A stretch of DNA of 64,000 bases from Rhodopila globiformis (GCF_002937115.1 NZ_NHRY01000074.1:1-64000), one strand, 5' to 3'. Positions 53,232-63,004 are shown, counted from the stretch's first letter. A program made the numbers and translations. Notes: generated from the letters alone by a model not told the origin.

Positions 53232-54368
53232 TTACATCCGTAATGAAAGCCCCAGCGCCGCCAGGACCGGACGGTCCAGGACCGGGCGCAGGCGGGGCGG
53301 TGGGGTAATGGCGAAGCCCATACTATCGTCGTAACCCCAGAGTGCCCAGCCAATGCCGTCGGTTTCCAGCGCCTGGCGCACGGTTTTCAGCCAGGTGAGG
53401 CGCGCGGGCGCGTTCAGCGCGGCGCTGGCGCCGAACTCGCCGGCAAGCAGGCGGACGCCGTGCCGCCGCGCCCAGGCCGTTGCCCGCCCGATGCGCGCCT
53501 CCAGCCGCGCTGCGGTCCAGCCGTAGTGACAATAGGCGCGCATGACGTCCCGCGTCGCCGTGTCGGCCGCCCGGGCGGTGGTGGCGTCGCAGGCGGCGGC
53601 GTCGCAGGCGGGGAACGGCAGGCGCGCCAGCGCGGTGCGGTCCAGCCCCGGACGCCAGGCCGCCAGCGACGTCAGTTCCGGCGGGTCGTAGAGGTGGAAG
53701 CTGTACAGCACATTGCGATCGGCCTCCGGCGCCAGCGCCAGCAGGCCGCCGATGCTGCCCCAGTCGGCGCCGGTCAGCACCACGGTGGGGTCGGGCAGCG
53801 CGCGGCGGATGATCAGCAGCAGGCGGTGCTGCAGGGCGGCCCAGGCAGCGGGATCGCCGGGGAAGACCGGCTCGTTCAGCACCTCGGGCACGGTCCGCAA
53901 CGGATCCAGCGGCCGCAGCGCCGGCGCCAGCGCCTGCCAGAAGGCGAGGATTGGCGCGGCATCGGCTTCCAGGTGCCAGCCCTGCGGATGCGGCGCGACC
54001 ACCACCGCCAGCCCCTGGCGCTGGATGCGGTGGATCGCGCGCAGCAGCGCGGCGCGGCCGGAGGTGTCGCCGACGACGGCCGGATCGACCGCCAGCCGCA
54101 CGAAGTCGAACCCGGCGGCGCGCACGTCGGCCAGCGCGCCGTCGCCGAGATAGGCGACGAGTGCCGCGGGGTCGCGGCTGGGCGGGAAGCGGAACCAATG
54201 GGTCAGGTTGACGCCGCGGGACAGGCGGAGGGGGATCTGCGACGTGGTCGGCAAAGGCGGTGGCGCCGTCTCCATCGTCCTGGCGGCCGACGGCACCACC
54301 GCCCCCTCCGTCATGGCAGCCACGGGCCACAACCACGCCGCCAGCAGAACCGCCAGGGCCCGCCTCAC
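53232..54368 (-). CDS. Exported glycoside hydrolase family 5-like enzyme
   Basis: 378 residues with GTG start overlapping the GT2 stop (GTGA). A signal peptide (ALAVLLAAWLWPVAAM) precedes a (beta/alpha)8 domain: LSRGVNLTHWFRFPPSRDPA, VRLAVDPAV, the acid/base Glu in VPEVLNEPVF (NEP motif), YSFHLYDPPELT, and the nucleophile Glu in LLAGEFGAS. GH5 enzymes cut beta-linked glucans. Coupling to a GT2 suggests processing of a polysaccharide made by its neighbour; this is inferred. Confidence 0.85.
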   Translation of the reverse strand: MRRALAVLLAAWLWPVAAMTEGAVVPSAARTMETAPPPLPTTSQIPLRLSRGVNLTHWFRFPPSRDPAALVAYLGDGALADVRAAGFDFVRLAVDPAVVGDTSGRAALLRAIHRIQRQGLAVVVAPHPQGWHLEADAAPILAFWQALAPALRPLDPLRTVPEVLNEPVFPGDPAAWAALQHRLLLIIRRALPDPTVVLTGADWGSIGGLLALAPEADRNVLYSFHLYDPPELTSLAAWRPGLDRTALARLPFPACDAAACDATTARAADTATRDVMRAYCHYGWTAARLEARIGRATAWARRHGVRLLAGEFGASAALNAPARLTWLKTVRQALETDGIGWALWGYDDSMGFAITPPPRLRPVLDRPVLAALGLSLRM

Positions 54369-55339
54369 CGGTCGATCCGGACGGCGCTGGGGGCGTAGTG
54401 CTGCACCAGGTAGAGTGGCCGCTGCTTGGTCTCGTTGAACACCCGGCCGAGGTACTCGCCGATGACCCCCAGGAACATCAGTTGCACCCCGCCCAGGAAC
54501 AGCACCACCGTCATCAGGCTGGGATAGCCGGCGACCGGGTTGCCGATGACCAGCGTCTTGACGATCACCTGCAGCGCATACACGCCGGCGAGGGCCGCCA
54601 CGCCCAGCCCGAGATAGGTCGCGCACTTCAGCGGCATGACGGTGAAGCTGGTGATGCCCTCCAGAGCCAGGTTCCACAGCCGCCAGTAAGTCCATTTGCT
54701 CACCCCGGTGCTGCGGCACGCCCGGTCGTACGGCACGAACGTGGTGGGAAAGCCCACCCAGGCGAACACGCCCTTCATGAAGCGGTGGTGCTCCCGGAGC
54801 TGGCCTACGGCGTTGACGGCGCGGCGGCTGAGCAGGCGGAAGTCGCCGGTGTCCTCGGGCAGCCGCACGTCGCCCATGCCGCGCGCCAGGCGGTAGAAGG
54901 CGTGCGCGGTCCAGCGCTTCAGCCAGGTTTCGCCGGCGCGGCTGCGGCGGCGGGCGGCGACCATGTCGTAGCCGGCGCGCCACTCTGCGACCAGCGCCGG
55001 GATCAGCTCCGGCGGGTCCTGCAAATCGGCGTCGATCACCACCACCGCGTCGCCGGCGGCATGGTCGAGCCCGGCGGTGATCGCCGTCTCCTTGCCGAAG
55101 TTGCGCGACAGGCTGAGTACGCCGACGCGGTCGTCCGCCGCCTGCAAGGCCCGCATCACCGTCAGCGTGGCGTCGGTGCTGCCGTCGTCGACGTAGATGA
55201 CTTCCCAGTTTTCCTGCCCCTCCAGCGCCGCCGCCAGGCGCTGGTGGAAGGCGTCCAGGCCGGCCGCCTCGTTGCACGCCGGCACCACCACCGAGATCAC
55301 CGGCTGCCAGGCCGGCCGCTGTGGAAACAGGTCGGGCAT
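54365..55339 (-). CDS. GT2 membrane glycosyltransferase (polyprenyl-phosphate sugar type)
   Basis: 324 residues. GT-A domain: VISVVVPACNEAAGLDAFHQ, VIYVDDGSTDAT, VVVIDADLQDPPELI (DXD-like), EDTGDFRLLSRRAV. Two C-terminal helices (LGLGVAALAGVYALQVIVKT, TVVLFLGGVQLMFLGVIGEY) are followed by the YLGRVFNETKQRPLYLV motif of DPM1/GtrB-type enzymes, which load a sugar on undecaprenyl phosphate. RBS ACGGAG precedes ATG 55339. Translationally coupled to GH5; divergent from the GT39-like gene. Confidence 0.9.
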   Translation of the reverse strand: MPDLFPQRPAWQPVISVVVPACNEAAGLDAFHQRLAAALEGQENWEVIYVDDGSTDATLTVMRALQAADDRVGVLSLSRNFGKETAITAGLDHAAGDAVVVIDADLQDPPELIPALVAEWRAGYDMVAARRRSRAGETWLKRWTAHAFYRLARGMGDVRLPEDTGDFRLLSRRAVNAVGQLREHHRFMKGVFAWVGFPTTFVPYDRACRSTGVSKWTYWRLWNLALEGITSFTVMPLKCATYLGLGVAALAGVYALQVIVKTLVIGNPVAGYPSLMTVVLFLGGVQLMFLGVIGEYLGRVFNETKQRPLYLVQHYAPSAVRIDR

Positions 55340-55402
55340 AAGCACTCCGTTAACCATTCCATGGCAGCATCGGCGCCAGGATGAGCCGGAAAGTGCTGCG
55401 AT

Positions 55403-56830
55403 TTGGTTAACGTATCGAAGAATTCCGCCCCCGGGGCCGTGCTGCTGCTGGGCGTGGCCGTGCTGATTGCCGCCGCTTGGCTGCGCGGGGCCGAGTATGA
55501 CGAGCAGTACACGCTGTTCCTGACCGCCGGCATACCGCGGCCGGTGTGGCCGGACGGGTTGTTCCCGGCCGGGGTGATCGCCGCGGCGCAGGCGGGGCAC
55601 GCCTCGGCCGCGCAAATCGCCGCCGATTTGCGGGCCACCGACGTGCATCCGCCGCTGTATTTCTGGGCAGTGGCGCTGTGGCGCGCGGCGTTCGGGCCGG
55701 GCCTGCTCACCGCCCGCCTGTTCTCGGTGCTGTGCGGCGTGGCGTCGCTCAGACTGGTGGGCGTGATCGCGCGGCAGTGCCGCATCGGCGCGGCGGCGGC
55801 GATGCTGCTGGCACTGGGGTGCTACGGCTTCGTCTATACCAACGCCATCGCCCGCGGCTTCGCGCCGGCCGAGACGGCGTGCCTGGCGGGGATAGCGCTG
55901 CTGCTGGCGCGGCGGCCGGTGCTGGCCGGGGTGGCGTTCGGCGTCGCCTGCGGCTGCAATTACCTGGCGGTGTTCGTCGGCGTGGCGGCGATCGCGGCGG
56001 CGGGAGCCTGGAGCGGGGTGCTCGGCGCCGCGCCGTTCCTGGCGCTGGATGCCTGGTTCTTCGCCGCCCAGCACGGCGCGCGGCCGGACCAGTTCCCGCC
56101 GTTCGCCCTGCTGCCGTCGCTGCTGCGCCTGGCGGGCTACCAGGCGGCGGCGGTGTTCGGCGGCTTGCCACTGTATGTCGAGGGTCTTGCGCGGCTGGCG
56201 GTCGGCGGCGCCATCGGGCTGGTGGCGGTGGCCCTGGCCGTGCGGATGGCGCGGACGCTGCCCGGCGGCGGGTTCCGTTTGCTGCTTGCCGCGGTGGTGG
56301 CGCCGGCGGCGGGGCTGCTGCTGCTAGGGGTCACCTTCAACACCACGCCGATTGAGCTGCGCTACCTGGCGTTCGGGCTGCCGTTCCTGGCGCTGCTGCT
56401 GGCTCGTGCGACGGCGGGCGCGCCGGTGCTGCAGGCGGCGGTGCTCGGCCTGCAGCTTGCCGGGGTCGCCGGGCTGCTGCTCGCGCCGGGCACCATGCAG
56501 CCGATGCGCGCCGCGGCGGCCGAGGCGGCGCGTTTCGCCGGCGACGGGGTGGTGCTGCTGCCGCGCGGCAACGACGGCGTCGGCCTCGTCGGCGCCTTCG
56601 GGATCGAGGCGCCGGCCGCGATGAAACTGCGCCTGGTGCGCCCCGGCGAGACGGTAGCGGTTCCCGGGCGCCGGGTGGCGCTGGTGCTGCTCGGCCGCGA
56701 CCGCGACAGCACTGCCACCCTGCCCGCTCTGCGTGAGGCGGTGGCAGGTCCCGGCTGGCGCCGCGTGGCGGGCGGTTCGGGCGTGGAGGTCTATGAGCGG
56801 AACGAAATCGGTGTTGCGCGAAAGGAATGA
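55403..56830 (+). CDS. GT39-like polytopic glycosyltransferase
   Basis: 475 residues, about ten hydrophobic segments. An acidic pair follows TM1 (AAWLRGAEYDEQYTLFLTAG), as in the catalytic Asp/Glu loop of PMT/ArnT enzymes, and DVHPPLYFWAVALWRAAFG is the family's next motif. It probably moves a lipid-linked sugar, plausibly the one made by the divergent GT2. TTG 55403 is the best start seen. The C-terminal 100 residues are soluble (PGETVAVPGRRVALVLLGRD). Confidence 0.75.
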   Translation: MVNVSKNSAPGAVLLLGVAVLIAAAWLRGAEYDEQYTLFLTAGIPRPVWPDGLFPAGVIAAAQAGHASAAQIAADLRATDVHPPLYFWAVALWRAAFGPGLLTARLFSVLCGVASLRLVGVIARQCRIGAAAAMLLALGCYGFVYTNAIARGFAPAETACLAGIALLLARRPVLAGVAFGVACGCNYLAVFVGVAAIAAAGAWSGVLGAAPFLALDAWFFAAQHGARPDQFPPFALLPSLLRLAGYQAAAVFGGLPLYVEGLARLAVGGAIGLVAVALAVRMARTLPGGGFRLLLAAVVAPAAGLLLLGVTFNTTPIELRYLAFGLPFLALLLARATAGAPVLQAAVLGLQLAGVAGLLLAPGTMQPMRAAAAEAARFAGDGVVLLPRGNDGVGLVGAFGIEAPAAMKLRLVRPGETVAVPGRRVALVLLGRDRDSTATLPALREAVAGPGWRRVAGGSGVEVYERNEIGVARKE

Positions 56831-57482
56831 TCATGCTCGAGGGGTTCCGGAGCACGAGGGACCAGCAGGAGGGTCATCCTGATAACCGGAAAGGGCAACG
56901 GCGTTCGTTTCGCTTATAGGGCGGGATTTCCCTGGCTTTGATGACCAGGGCACGGTGGTCGATGTCAGGCCAAAGCGGCCCAATCCCTTCTCTGCGGACT
57001 CTGCGCCCCGCTCTGCGAACTCTGCGTTGAATCGCGGTGGCCGGGGCGCCACCGGCGCTTCAGGTTGGGCGGCTCGCTGGCGACGCCGATCTTTGTTACG
57101 GCATCAGATTCTTAACGCAGAGTGTGCAGAGCGGGGCGCAGAGCCCGCAGAGAAGGATTTGTTGCGACCTGCGATCCCAGCGGCTCGACGCCAATCGGCA
57201 GCCCCTGTGACGGCTCCGGCCTGGCCGCCAGGACAATGCAGGCCAACCCGATATTTCCCCGGCGGACCAACGCGAACGTCAACAGCCGCGCCATGACTGT
57301 GATTGCCCGGCCGGTGCGGACCGGCGATAACGCGATTGGCGCGCCTGGCACGCCATCGCTGGATTTGTTCCATAAGCCAATCGACGGTGCCCGCGACCCG
57401 GCTTCGTCCGCGGCGGCAGGACCGGACGGACCCATGCCGCTCCCCGGGGTGCAGGGACACCCAACAATGGAGGGAAAAGCCG
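56831..57482. other. 652-bp gene-free region with large inverted repeat
   Basis: CCTTCTCTGCGGACTCTGCG (from 56987) through GCGTTGA (57029) recurs inverted at 57111-57156, about 43 bp per arm with few mismatches and an 80-bp loop. Similar CTCTGCG repeats are common in bacterial intergenic DNA. A promoter for the next operon must lie near 57300-57460. Nothing else is supported. Confidence 0.5.
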
Positions 57483-58496
57483 ATGGACTATGAAATTCTC
57501 GAACTCGGCAACGTCGTTCTGCAGAACGGCGCCACCATCCGCAACGGCCGTCTCGCCTACAAGACCTTCGGCACGCTGAACGCCGCGAAGGACAACGTCA
57601 TCGTCTATCCGACCTGGTATTCCGGCCAGCACACCGACAACGAATGGCTCGTCGGCGAGGGCCGCGCGCTGGACCCCGCCCGGCAGTTCATCATCATTCC
57701 CAAAATGCTCGGCAACGGCCTGTCGTCATCCCCGAGCAACACGCCCGAGCCCTGCAACGGCCCGCGCTTCCCGAAAGTCACAGCCTATGACAACGTCCGC
57801 GTCCAGCACCGCCTGGTGACCGAGAAATTCGGCATCGAGCGCATCCGCCTGGTGACCGGCTGGTCGATGGGCGGGCTGCAGACCTTCCACTGGGGGGCGA
57901 TGTATCCATCGATGGTCGAGCGCATCGCGCCGTTCTGCGGTTCCGCCAAATGCTCGCGGCACAATTTCGTTTTCCTCGAAGGCGTCAAGGCCGCGCTGAC
58001 CGCCGACGCGGCGTTCGCCGGCGGCTGGTACAAGACGAAACCGGAAACCGGCCTGCGCGCGATGGCCCGCGTCTATGCCGGCTGGGGCTTCTCGCAGGCG
58101 TTCTATCGCGAGCAGCTCGACATCAAGGCGATGGGCTATTCCTCGCTGGAGGACTTCCTGGTTTCGTTCTGGGAAGGACTGTTCCTGCCGCGGGACGCCA
58201 ATAACCTGCTCGCGATGCTGTGGACCTGGCAGAACGGCGACATCAGCGCCAACGAGCTTTACGGCGGCGACCTGAAGAAGGCGCTGAACGCCATCACCGC
58301 CAAGGCCTACGTCATGCCCGGCATCACCGACCTGTACTTCCCGCCGGAGGACAGCGAATTCGAGGTTGCCAACATGCCCAACGCCAGCTTCGTTCCGATC
58401 CGGTCGATCTGGGGCCACTTCGCCGGCGGCCCGGGCCTCAATCCAGAGGACGTGGCCTTCATCGACGGCAAGCTGAAGGAACTGCTGGCCAGCTGA
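57483..58496 (+). CDS. MetX-like alpha/beta hydrolase
   Basis: 337 residues of the homoserine O-acetyltransferase superfamily: NGRLAYKTFGTLNAAKDNVI, the nucleophile elbow GWSMGG (Ser128), VMPGITDLYFPPEDSE with the acid Asp, and RSIWGHFAGGPG with the His. The fold is MetX-like but the setting, an amidase operon, argues for hydrolysis or acyl transfer on an amide or ester rather than methionine synthesis. GGAGGGA precedes ATG 57483. It lies 36 bp upstream of the amidase gene. Confidence 0.82.
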   Translation: MDYEILELGNVVLQNGATIRNGRLAYKTFGTLNAAKDNVIVYPTWYSGQHTDNEWLVGEGRALDPARQFIIIPKMLGNGLSSSPSNTPEPCNGPRFPKVTAYDNVRVQHRLVTEKFGIERIRLVTGWSMGGLQTFHWGAMYPSMVERIAPFCGSAKCSRHNFVFLEGVKAALTADAAFAGGWYKTKPETGLRAMARVYAGWGFSQAFYREQLDIKAMGYSSLEDFLVSFWEGLFLPRDANNLLAMLWTWQNGDISANELYGGDLKKALNAITAKAYVMPGITDLYFPPEDSEFEVANMPNASFVPIRSIWGHFAGGPGLNPEDVAFIDGKLKELLAS

Positions 58497-58532
58497 GATC
58501 ATTCATTCACTGCCGCCACACAGGAGATCATC

Positions 58533-59969
58533 GTGACCCTGTCATGGAAAACCGATGCCGCAACGCTCGCCGACGCGGTGCGGCGACGCGACGTCTCGGC
58601 GGTCGAGCTGGCGCAGGCCGCGCTGGCGCGCATCGACAAGCTCGACGCCACCCTGCACGCCTTCTGCACGCCGACTCCCGAACTGGCCTTGCGCGAAGCC
58701 ACTGCGGTGGATCGCGCCATCGCGGCCGGCGAGCCCGTCGGTCCGCTCGCCGGCGTGCCGTATGGCATCAAGGACCTGATCTGCACCAGGGACGTGCGCA
58801 CCATGTCAGGCGCCGTCGCCTATGCCGATTTCGTTCCGGATGAGGACGACGTCGTGGTCGAACGGATGCGCGCCGCCGGCGCCGTCGCGCTGGGCAAGAC
58901 CAACGTGCCGGAGTTCGGCTACAGCGGCGTCGGCCACAATCCCGTTTGCGAAACGACGGTCAATCCGTGGGACACCACCCGCACCCCGGGCGGCTCCAGC
59001 GCCGGCTCGGGCGCCGCGGTCGCCGCCGGGCTTTGCCCGATCGCGCTGGGCAGCGACGGCGGCGGCTCGGTGCGCATCCCCTCGTCGTTCTGCGGCCTGG
59101 TCGGCGTCAAGGCCTCGATGGGCCGCGTGCCGCTGTATCCAGGAACCAAGGACGAGCGCTATCCCGGGGTTTCCAGTTGGGAATCACTGGAACACATCGG
59201 CCCGATGACGCGCACCGTGCGCGACGCGGCGCTGATGCTGTCGGTCATTGCGGGACCGGATGCGCGCGATCGGCTGTCCATCCCGACGTGCGATATCGAC
59301 TGGCTCGCCGCGGCGACGCCGAAGGAGATGAAGGGCCTGCGCGTCGCCTACAGTCCCGACTGGGGCTATGCCGCCGTCGATCCCGAGGTGCGGCGCATCG
59401 TCGGCGAGGCGGTGCGCGTGTTCGAACAGGACCTGGGCTGCAGCGTCGAGGAAGCGCATCCCGGCTTCAGCGATCCGCTGGGCGCGTTCTGGGCGCTGGT
59501 TGCGATGGAAACCGACCTGAAGGGCATGCGCGCGATCGTCGCCGAACACGGCGACAGGATGACGCCGCACCTGGTCGAGTTCATCCGCCGCGACTGGAAG
59601 GCCGAGGACCTGACCGATGCGCTGATGGTGCGCAAGGCGGTGACCAACAAGCTGTGGCGTTTCATGCGCAACTACGACCTGCTGCTGACGCCGACCCTGG
59701 CGGTGCCGGCGTTCGGGCTGCATGTCCAGGGGGTCGAGAAAATCGACGGCCGCATGGTGACACCGTCGTCATGGCTGGCCTTCACCTTCCCGATGAACAT
59801 GACCGGCCAGCCCGCGGCGAGTGTCCCCGCCGGCTTCACCGCGTCCGGCCTGCCGGTCGGTTTGCAGATCATCGGCCGGCACCTGGACGATGCGTCGGTT
59901 CTGCGTGCCGCCGCTTCGTTCGAAGCGGCGAGGCCGTGGGCGGATCGGTGGCCGGCAATGGCGCAATGA
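58533..59969 (+). CDS. Amidase signature family enzyme
   Basis: 478 residues. It has the catalytic Lys region LAGVPYGIKDLICTRDV, then NPWDTTRTPGGSSAGSGAAV with the cis-Ser, and GSDGGGSVRIPSSFCGLVGV with the nucleophile Ser. It hydrolyses an amide to acid and ammonia; substrate unknown. GTG 58533 has AGGAG 7 nt upstream. The stop overlaps the next gene by ATGA. Confidence 0.92.
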   Translation: MTLSWKTDAATLADAVRRRDVSAVELAQAALARIDKLDATLHAFCTPTPELALREATAVDRAIAAGEPVGPLAGVPYGIKDLICTRDVRTMSGAVAYADFVPDEDDVVVERMRAAGAVALGKTNVPEFGYSGVGHNPVCETTVNPWDTTRTPGGSSAGSGAAVAAGLCPIALGSDGGGSVRIPSSFCGLVGVKASMGRVPLYPGTKDERYPGVSSWESLEHIGPMTRTVRDAALMLSVIAGPDARDRLSIPTCDIDWLAAATPKEMKGLRVAYSPDWGYAAVDPEVRRIVGEAVRVFEQDLGCSVEEAHPGFSDPLGAFWALVAMETDLKGMRAIVAEHGDRMTPHLVEFIRRDWKAEDLTDALMVRKAVTNKLWRFMRNYDLLLTPTLAVPAFGLHVQGVEKIDGRMVTPSSWLAFTFPMNMTGQPAASVPAGFTASGLPVGLQIIGRHLDDASVLRAAASFEAARPWADRWPAMAQ

Positions 59970-60769
59970 CCGCAGTCGACTCGTTCCGTATCGAAACGGA
60001 GCCGTACTACCGGCCGGTTGGCGACGAGGTCGCGGTGTTCGAGGCCGCCTATCAGCATCGCCTGCCGGTGATGCTGAAGGGGCCGACCGGCTGCGGCAAG
60101 ACGCGCTTCCTGGAATACATGGCGTGGCGGCTGCGCCGCCCGCTGGTTACCGTCGCGGCGCACGAGGACATGACCGCCGCCGATATGATCGGCCGCTTCC
60201 TGCTGGTGCCGGGCGAGATGGCCTGGCACGACGGGCCGCTGACGCTGGCGGTGCGCGGCGGCGCCATCTGCTACGTGGATGAGATCGTCGAGGCGCGGCA
60301 GGACACCATCGTGATCATCCACCCCCTGACCGACGCGCGCCGCATGCTGCCGTTAGAGAAAAAGAACGAGTTGGTTGCCGCGCATCCCGACTTCCAGCTG
60401 ACCATCTCCTACAACCCCGGCTACCAGAGCGCGGTGAAGGACCTGAAGGAATCCACCAGGCAGCGCTTCGTCGCCATCGATTTCGGCTATCCGGCGCCAC
60501 CGGTCGAGGCCGAGATCGTTGCATGTGAAAGCGGCATTGACCCGGGACGCGCGGCGACGCTGGTGGAGTTCGCCCAGCGCTCGCGCAATCTCCGCGGCCA
60601 GGGGCTGGAGGAAGGCGCGTCGACCCGGATGCTGATCCACGCCGGTCGGCTGATGCTGGCGGGCCTGTCGCCGGCGGCGGCGGCGCAGGCGGCGATCGTG
60701 CTGCCGCTGACCGACGACGCGGAGCTGCGCGAGGCGCTGGCCGCCGCCATCGCCGCCTGCCTGGGATGA
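59966..60769 (+). CDS. CbbQ/NirQ/NorQ-type MoxR AAA+ ATPase
   Basis: 267 residues. Walker A GPTGCGKT (39-46), Walker B ICYVDEIVEA, sensor region LTISYNPGYQSAVKDLKEST then RQRFVAIDF, which is the CbbQ/NorQ signature, and a CbbQ_C-like C-terminus. Such ATPases work with VWA partners as activases for Rubisco or nitric oxide reductase. Neither enzyme is encoded here. Overlaps the amidase and the VWA gene. Confidence 0.9.
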   Translation: MTAVDSFRIETEPYYRPVGDEVAVFEAAYQHRLPVMLKGPTGCGKTRFLEYMAWRLRRPLVTVAAHEDMTAADMIGRFLLVPGEMAWHDGPLTLAVRGGAICYVDEIVEARQDTIVIIHPLTDARRMLPLEKKNELVAAHPDFQLTISYNPGYQSAVKDLKESTRQRFVAIDFGYPAPPVEAEIVACESGIDPGRAATLVEFAQRSRNLRGQGLEEGASTRMLIHAGRLMLAGLSPAAAAQAAIVLPLTDDAELREALAAAIAACLG

Positions 60770-62970
60770 GGCCGGCCGGCCCGCCGCCTCCTCCCGGCAC
60801 AGAGCTTCTGGCCGCCCTGGCCGATCGGCCGGCGCTGCTGGAGCCGGCGCGCCAGGCGTCGGACGCGCTGGCCGGACAGCCGGGCGCCGAGCGCTGGGCC
60901 GCCGCCGTGCTGGCGCTGCTGCACGCCAACGCGGGCGCGGCTTGCCTGACCGCGTTGTTGCGACTGCGCGACGAGGCTGCGGCGCTGGAAGCGGTGGCCG
61001 AGCATGTCACCGACATCGTGCGCCAGGCTGGCGCCGCGGCGGCGGTTGCCGCCATCGAGGCCTGGGCACGGCTGCGCGAACCGGCGCTCTGGCCGCAGCT
61101 GCGCCGGCTGGCGCACGAAGCGCCTGACTGCGTCGCGCTTCTTGCTGCCAACGCCGGCGCGGTCCTGCGGTCCCGCGGGCCTGACGGGCTGGGCGATTTC
61201 GTTTCGCTTGGCTTAAAAGCCGCGGGCCGCGATAAGTCGAAACGGGCGCGGTTCTTTGCGCTTGACGATCCGCTCGCTCGGCAAGCATTGGCGCAATCCG
61301 GCAGCGACTTCGCGATGCTGGAGCGCCGGCTGAAACTGTTCGCCACCGCGCTGTGGGGACGGCCGCCGCTGCTGCGTCCACGCCCTGCCGTCCCCGGGCA
61401 GCCGCCGCCCCGGCGCGCCGGCGTAACGGATGGCGTGATCCTGCTGCCGGACAGTTTCCCCGGCGTGCCGCGGGCGGCGCAGCCAACGCTGTTTCACGCC
61501 GCGGTGGCCCATGCGCTGGCGCACCTGATGGCGGGAGCGCCGCGCCAGCTCGTCGGCACGCTGAAGCCATTGCAGCTCGCGCTGATCGGCTTGGTCGAGG
61601 ACGCGCGCGTCGAGGCCCTGGCGATGCGGCGCTTTCCCGGCCTGCGGCGGCTGTGGGCGCGGCATCACGTTGCGCAGCCGGAAGGCAGCACCGCGCCGGC
61701 CCTGCTGGCCCGCTTGGCGCGCGCGCTGTTCGACCCCGGATACGACGACGCCCACGGCTTCGTCGCCAAGGGCGCGGCGCTGTTCGCCGCCGCGGACCTG
61801 GAGAACCCGGCGGAAAGCCGCCGCATCGGCGGGCTGCTGGGCAACGACCTGGGCCAGATGCGCATCCAGTTCAACGCCCGCATCTTCGTCATCGAGCCGC
61901 CGTACCGCGACGACAATCTCGGCCTGTGGGATTTCGGTGCGCAGCCGGATGCGTCGCCCGCGGTCCTCGACCTGATGATCGAGACCGCCCGGCTGCGCCA
62001 GGAAGAAACGAAGGATGCGCCGAAAAGCGACTCCGCGGCTGAGGAAACGACCGTCCGCGCCCGCCCGGTCGCCGCCTCGCAGGAGGGCGTTCCGCTGGCC
62101 CGCTATCCCGAATGGGACCGGGCACAGGGCGTGGAGCGGCCGGACTGGACCTGCGTGCGTGCCGTTCCGGCTGCGTCCGGCGACGTCCGCCGCCTGGAAG
62201 CGGCGCTGGAGGCGGCGCCAGAGTTGCGCCGGCGCATCGACCGCCTGGTCCGCGCCGCCCGGCCCGGCCGCCCGCAGCGGCTGCGGCACCAGCCGGAGGG
62301 AATGGATCTCGACATCGACGCGGTGCTCGACGCCGAGATCGCGCGGGCGGCGGGCGAGACGCCGGATGAGCGTGTGTATCGCGGCACCGCGCTGCGCACC
62401 CGCGACCTGGCCACGGTGGTTCTGCTGGATGTTTCGGAGTCGACCCGCCGCGACGGCGCGCTGGAGACCGAGCGCCTGGCGGTGGCGCTGCTGGCCGACG
62501 CCATGATCCGGCTGGACGATCCGTTCGCGCTGCTGGCGTTCGCCTCCGACGGGCGGGAGCAGGTGCGGCTGACCCGCATCAAGGATTTCGCCGAGCCGTT
62601 CGCGCGGACGCAGCGCGCGCGGCTGGCGGGGATGGCGCCCGGGCTGTCCACCCGCCTGGGCGCCGCGCTGCGCCATGCCGGGGCGGAACTGGCGGCGGTA
62701 CGCAGTTTCCGCCGGCTGGTGCTGGTGCTGACCGACGGCGAGCCGTCGGATATCGACGTGGCGGACCCGCTTGACCTGGTCGAGGACAGCCGGCGCGCGG
62801 TGCTTGGGCTGCGGTCGCGCGGGATCGATACGTTCGCGGTGCTGCCGGGCTGCCGGGGAACCGATGCCGCCGCGCGGATGTTCGGCCGCGCCGGCTATGC
62901 GGCGCTGCGCCGGCTGGACGACCTGCCGGCGCGACTGTCGGAGCTGTATTTCCGCCTGTCGCACCGGTGA
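60766..62970 (+). CDS. CbbO/NorD-like VWA-domain protein
   Basis: 734 residues. A long N-terminal helical region (TPR/HEAT-like, Ala/Leu/Arg-rich), a middle NorD region (RIQFNARIFVIEPPYRDDNL is not typical but conserved in length), and a C-terminal VWA domain with MIDAS DVSES (about 556-560), LVLVLTDGEPSDIDV and DTFAVLPGCRGT. It pairs with the ATPase it overlaps by ATGA. Its client is unknown; the context points to the amide-degrading enzymes. Confidence 0.85.
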   Translation: MRPAGPPPPPGTELLAALADRPALLEPARQASDALAGQPGAERWAAAVLALLHANAGAACLTALLRLRDEAAALEAVAEHVTDIVRQAGAAAAVAAIEAWARLREPALWPQLRRLAHEAPDCVALLAANAGAVLRSRGPDGLGDFVSLGLKAAGRDKSKRARFFALDDPLARQALAQSGSDFAMLERRLKLFATALWGRPPLLRPRPAVPGQPPPRRAGVTDGVILLPDSFPGVPRAAQPTLFHAAVAHALAHLMAGAPRQLVGTLKPLQLALIGLVEDARVEALAMRRFPGLRRLWARHHVAQPEGSTAPALLARLARALFDPGYDDAHGFVAKGAALFAAADLENPAESRRIGGLLGNDLGQMRIQFNARIFVIEPPYRDDNLGLWDFGAQPDASPAVLDLMIETARLRQEETKDAPKSDSAAEETTVRARPVAASQEGVPLARYPEWDRAQGVERPDWTCVRAVPAASGDVRRLEAALEAAPELRRRIDRLVRAARPGRPQRLRHQPEGMDLDIDAVLDAEIARAAGETPDERVYRGTALRTRDLATVVLLDVSESTRRDGALETERLAVALLADAMIRLDDPFALLAFASDGREQVRLTRIKDFAEPFARTQRARLAGMAPGLSTRLGAALRHAGAELAAVRSFRRLVLVLTDGEPSDIDVADPLDLVEDSRRAVLGLRSRGIDTFAVLPGCRGTDAAARMFGRAGYAALRRLDDLPARLSELYFRLSHR

Positions 62971-63004
62971 CGCGTTATATTGCTGCGTTGAACTCAGTCG
63001 TTGC

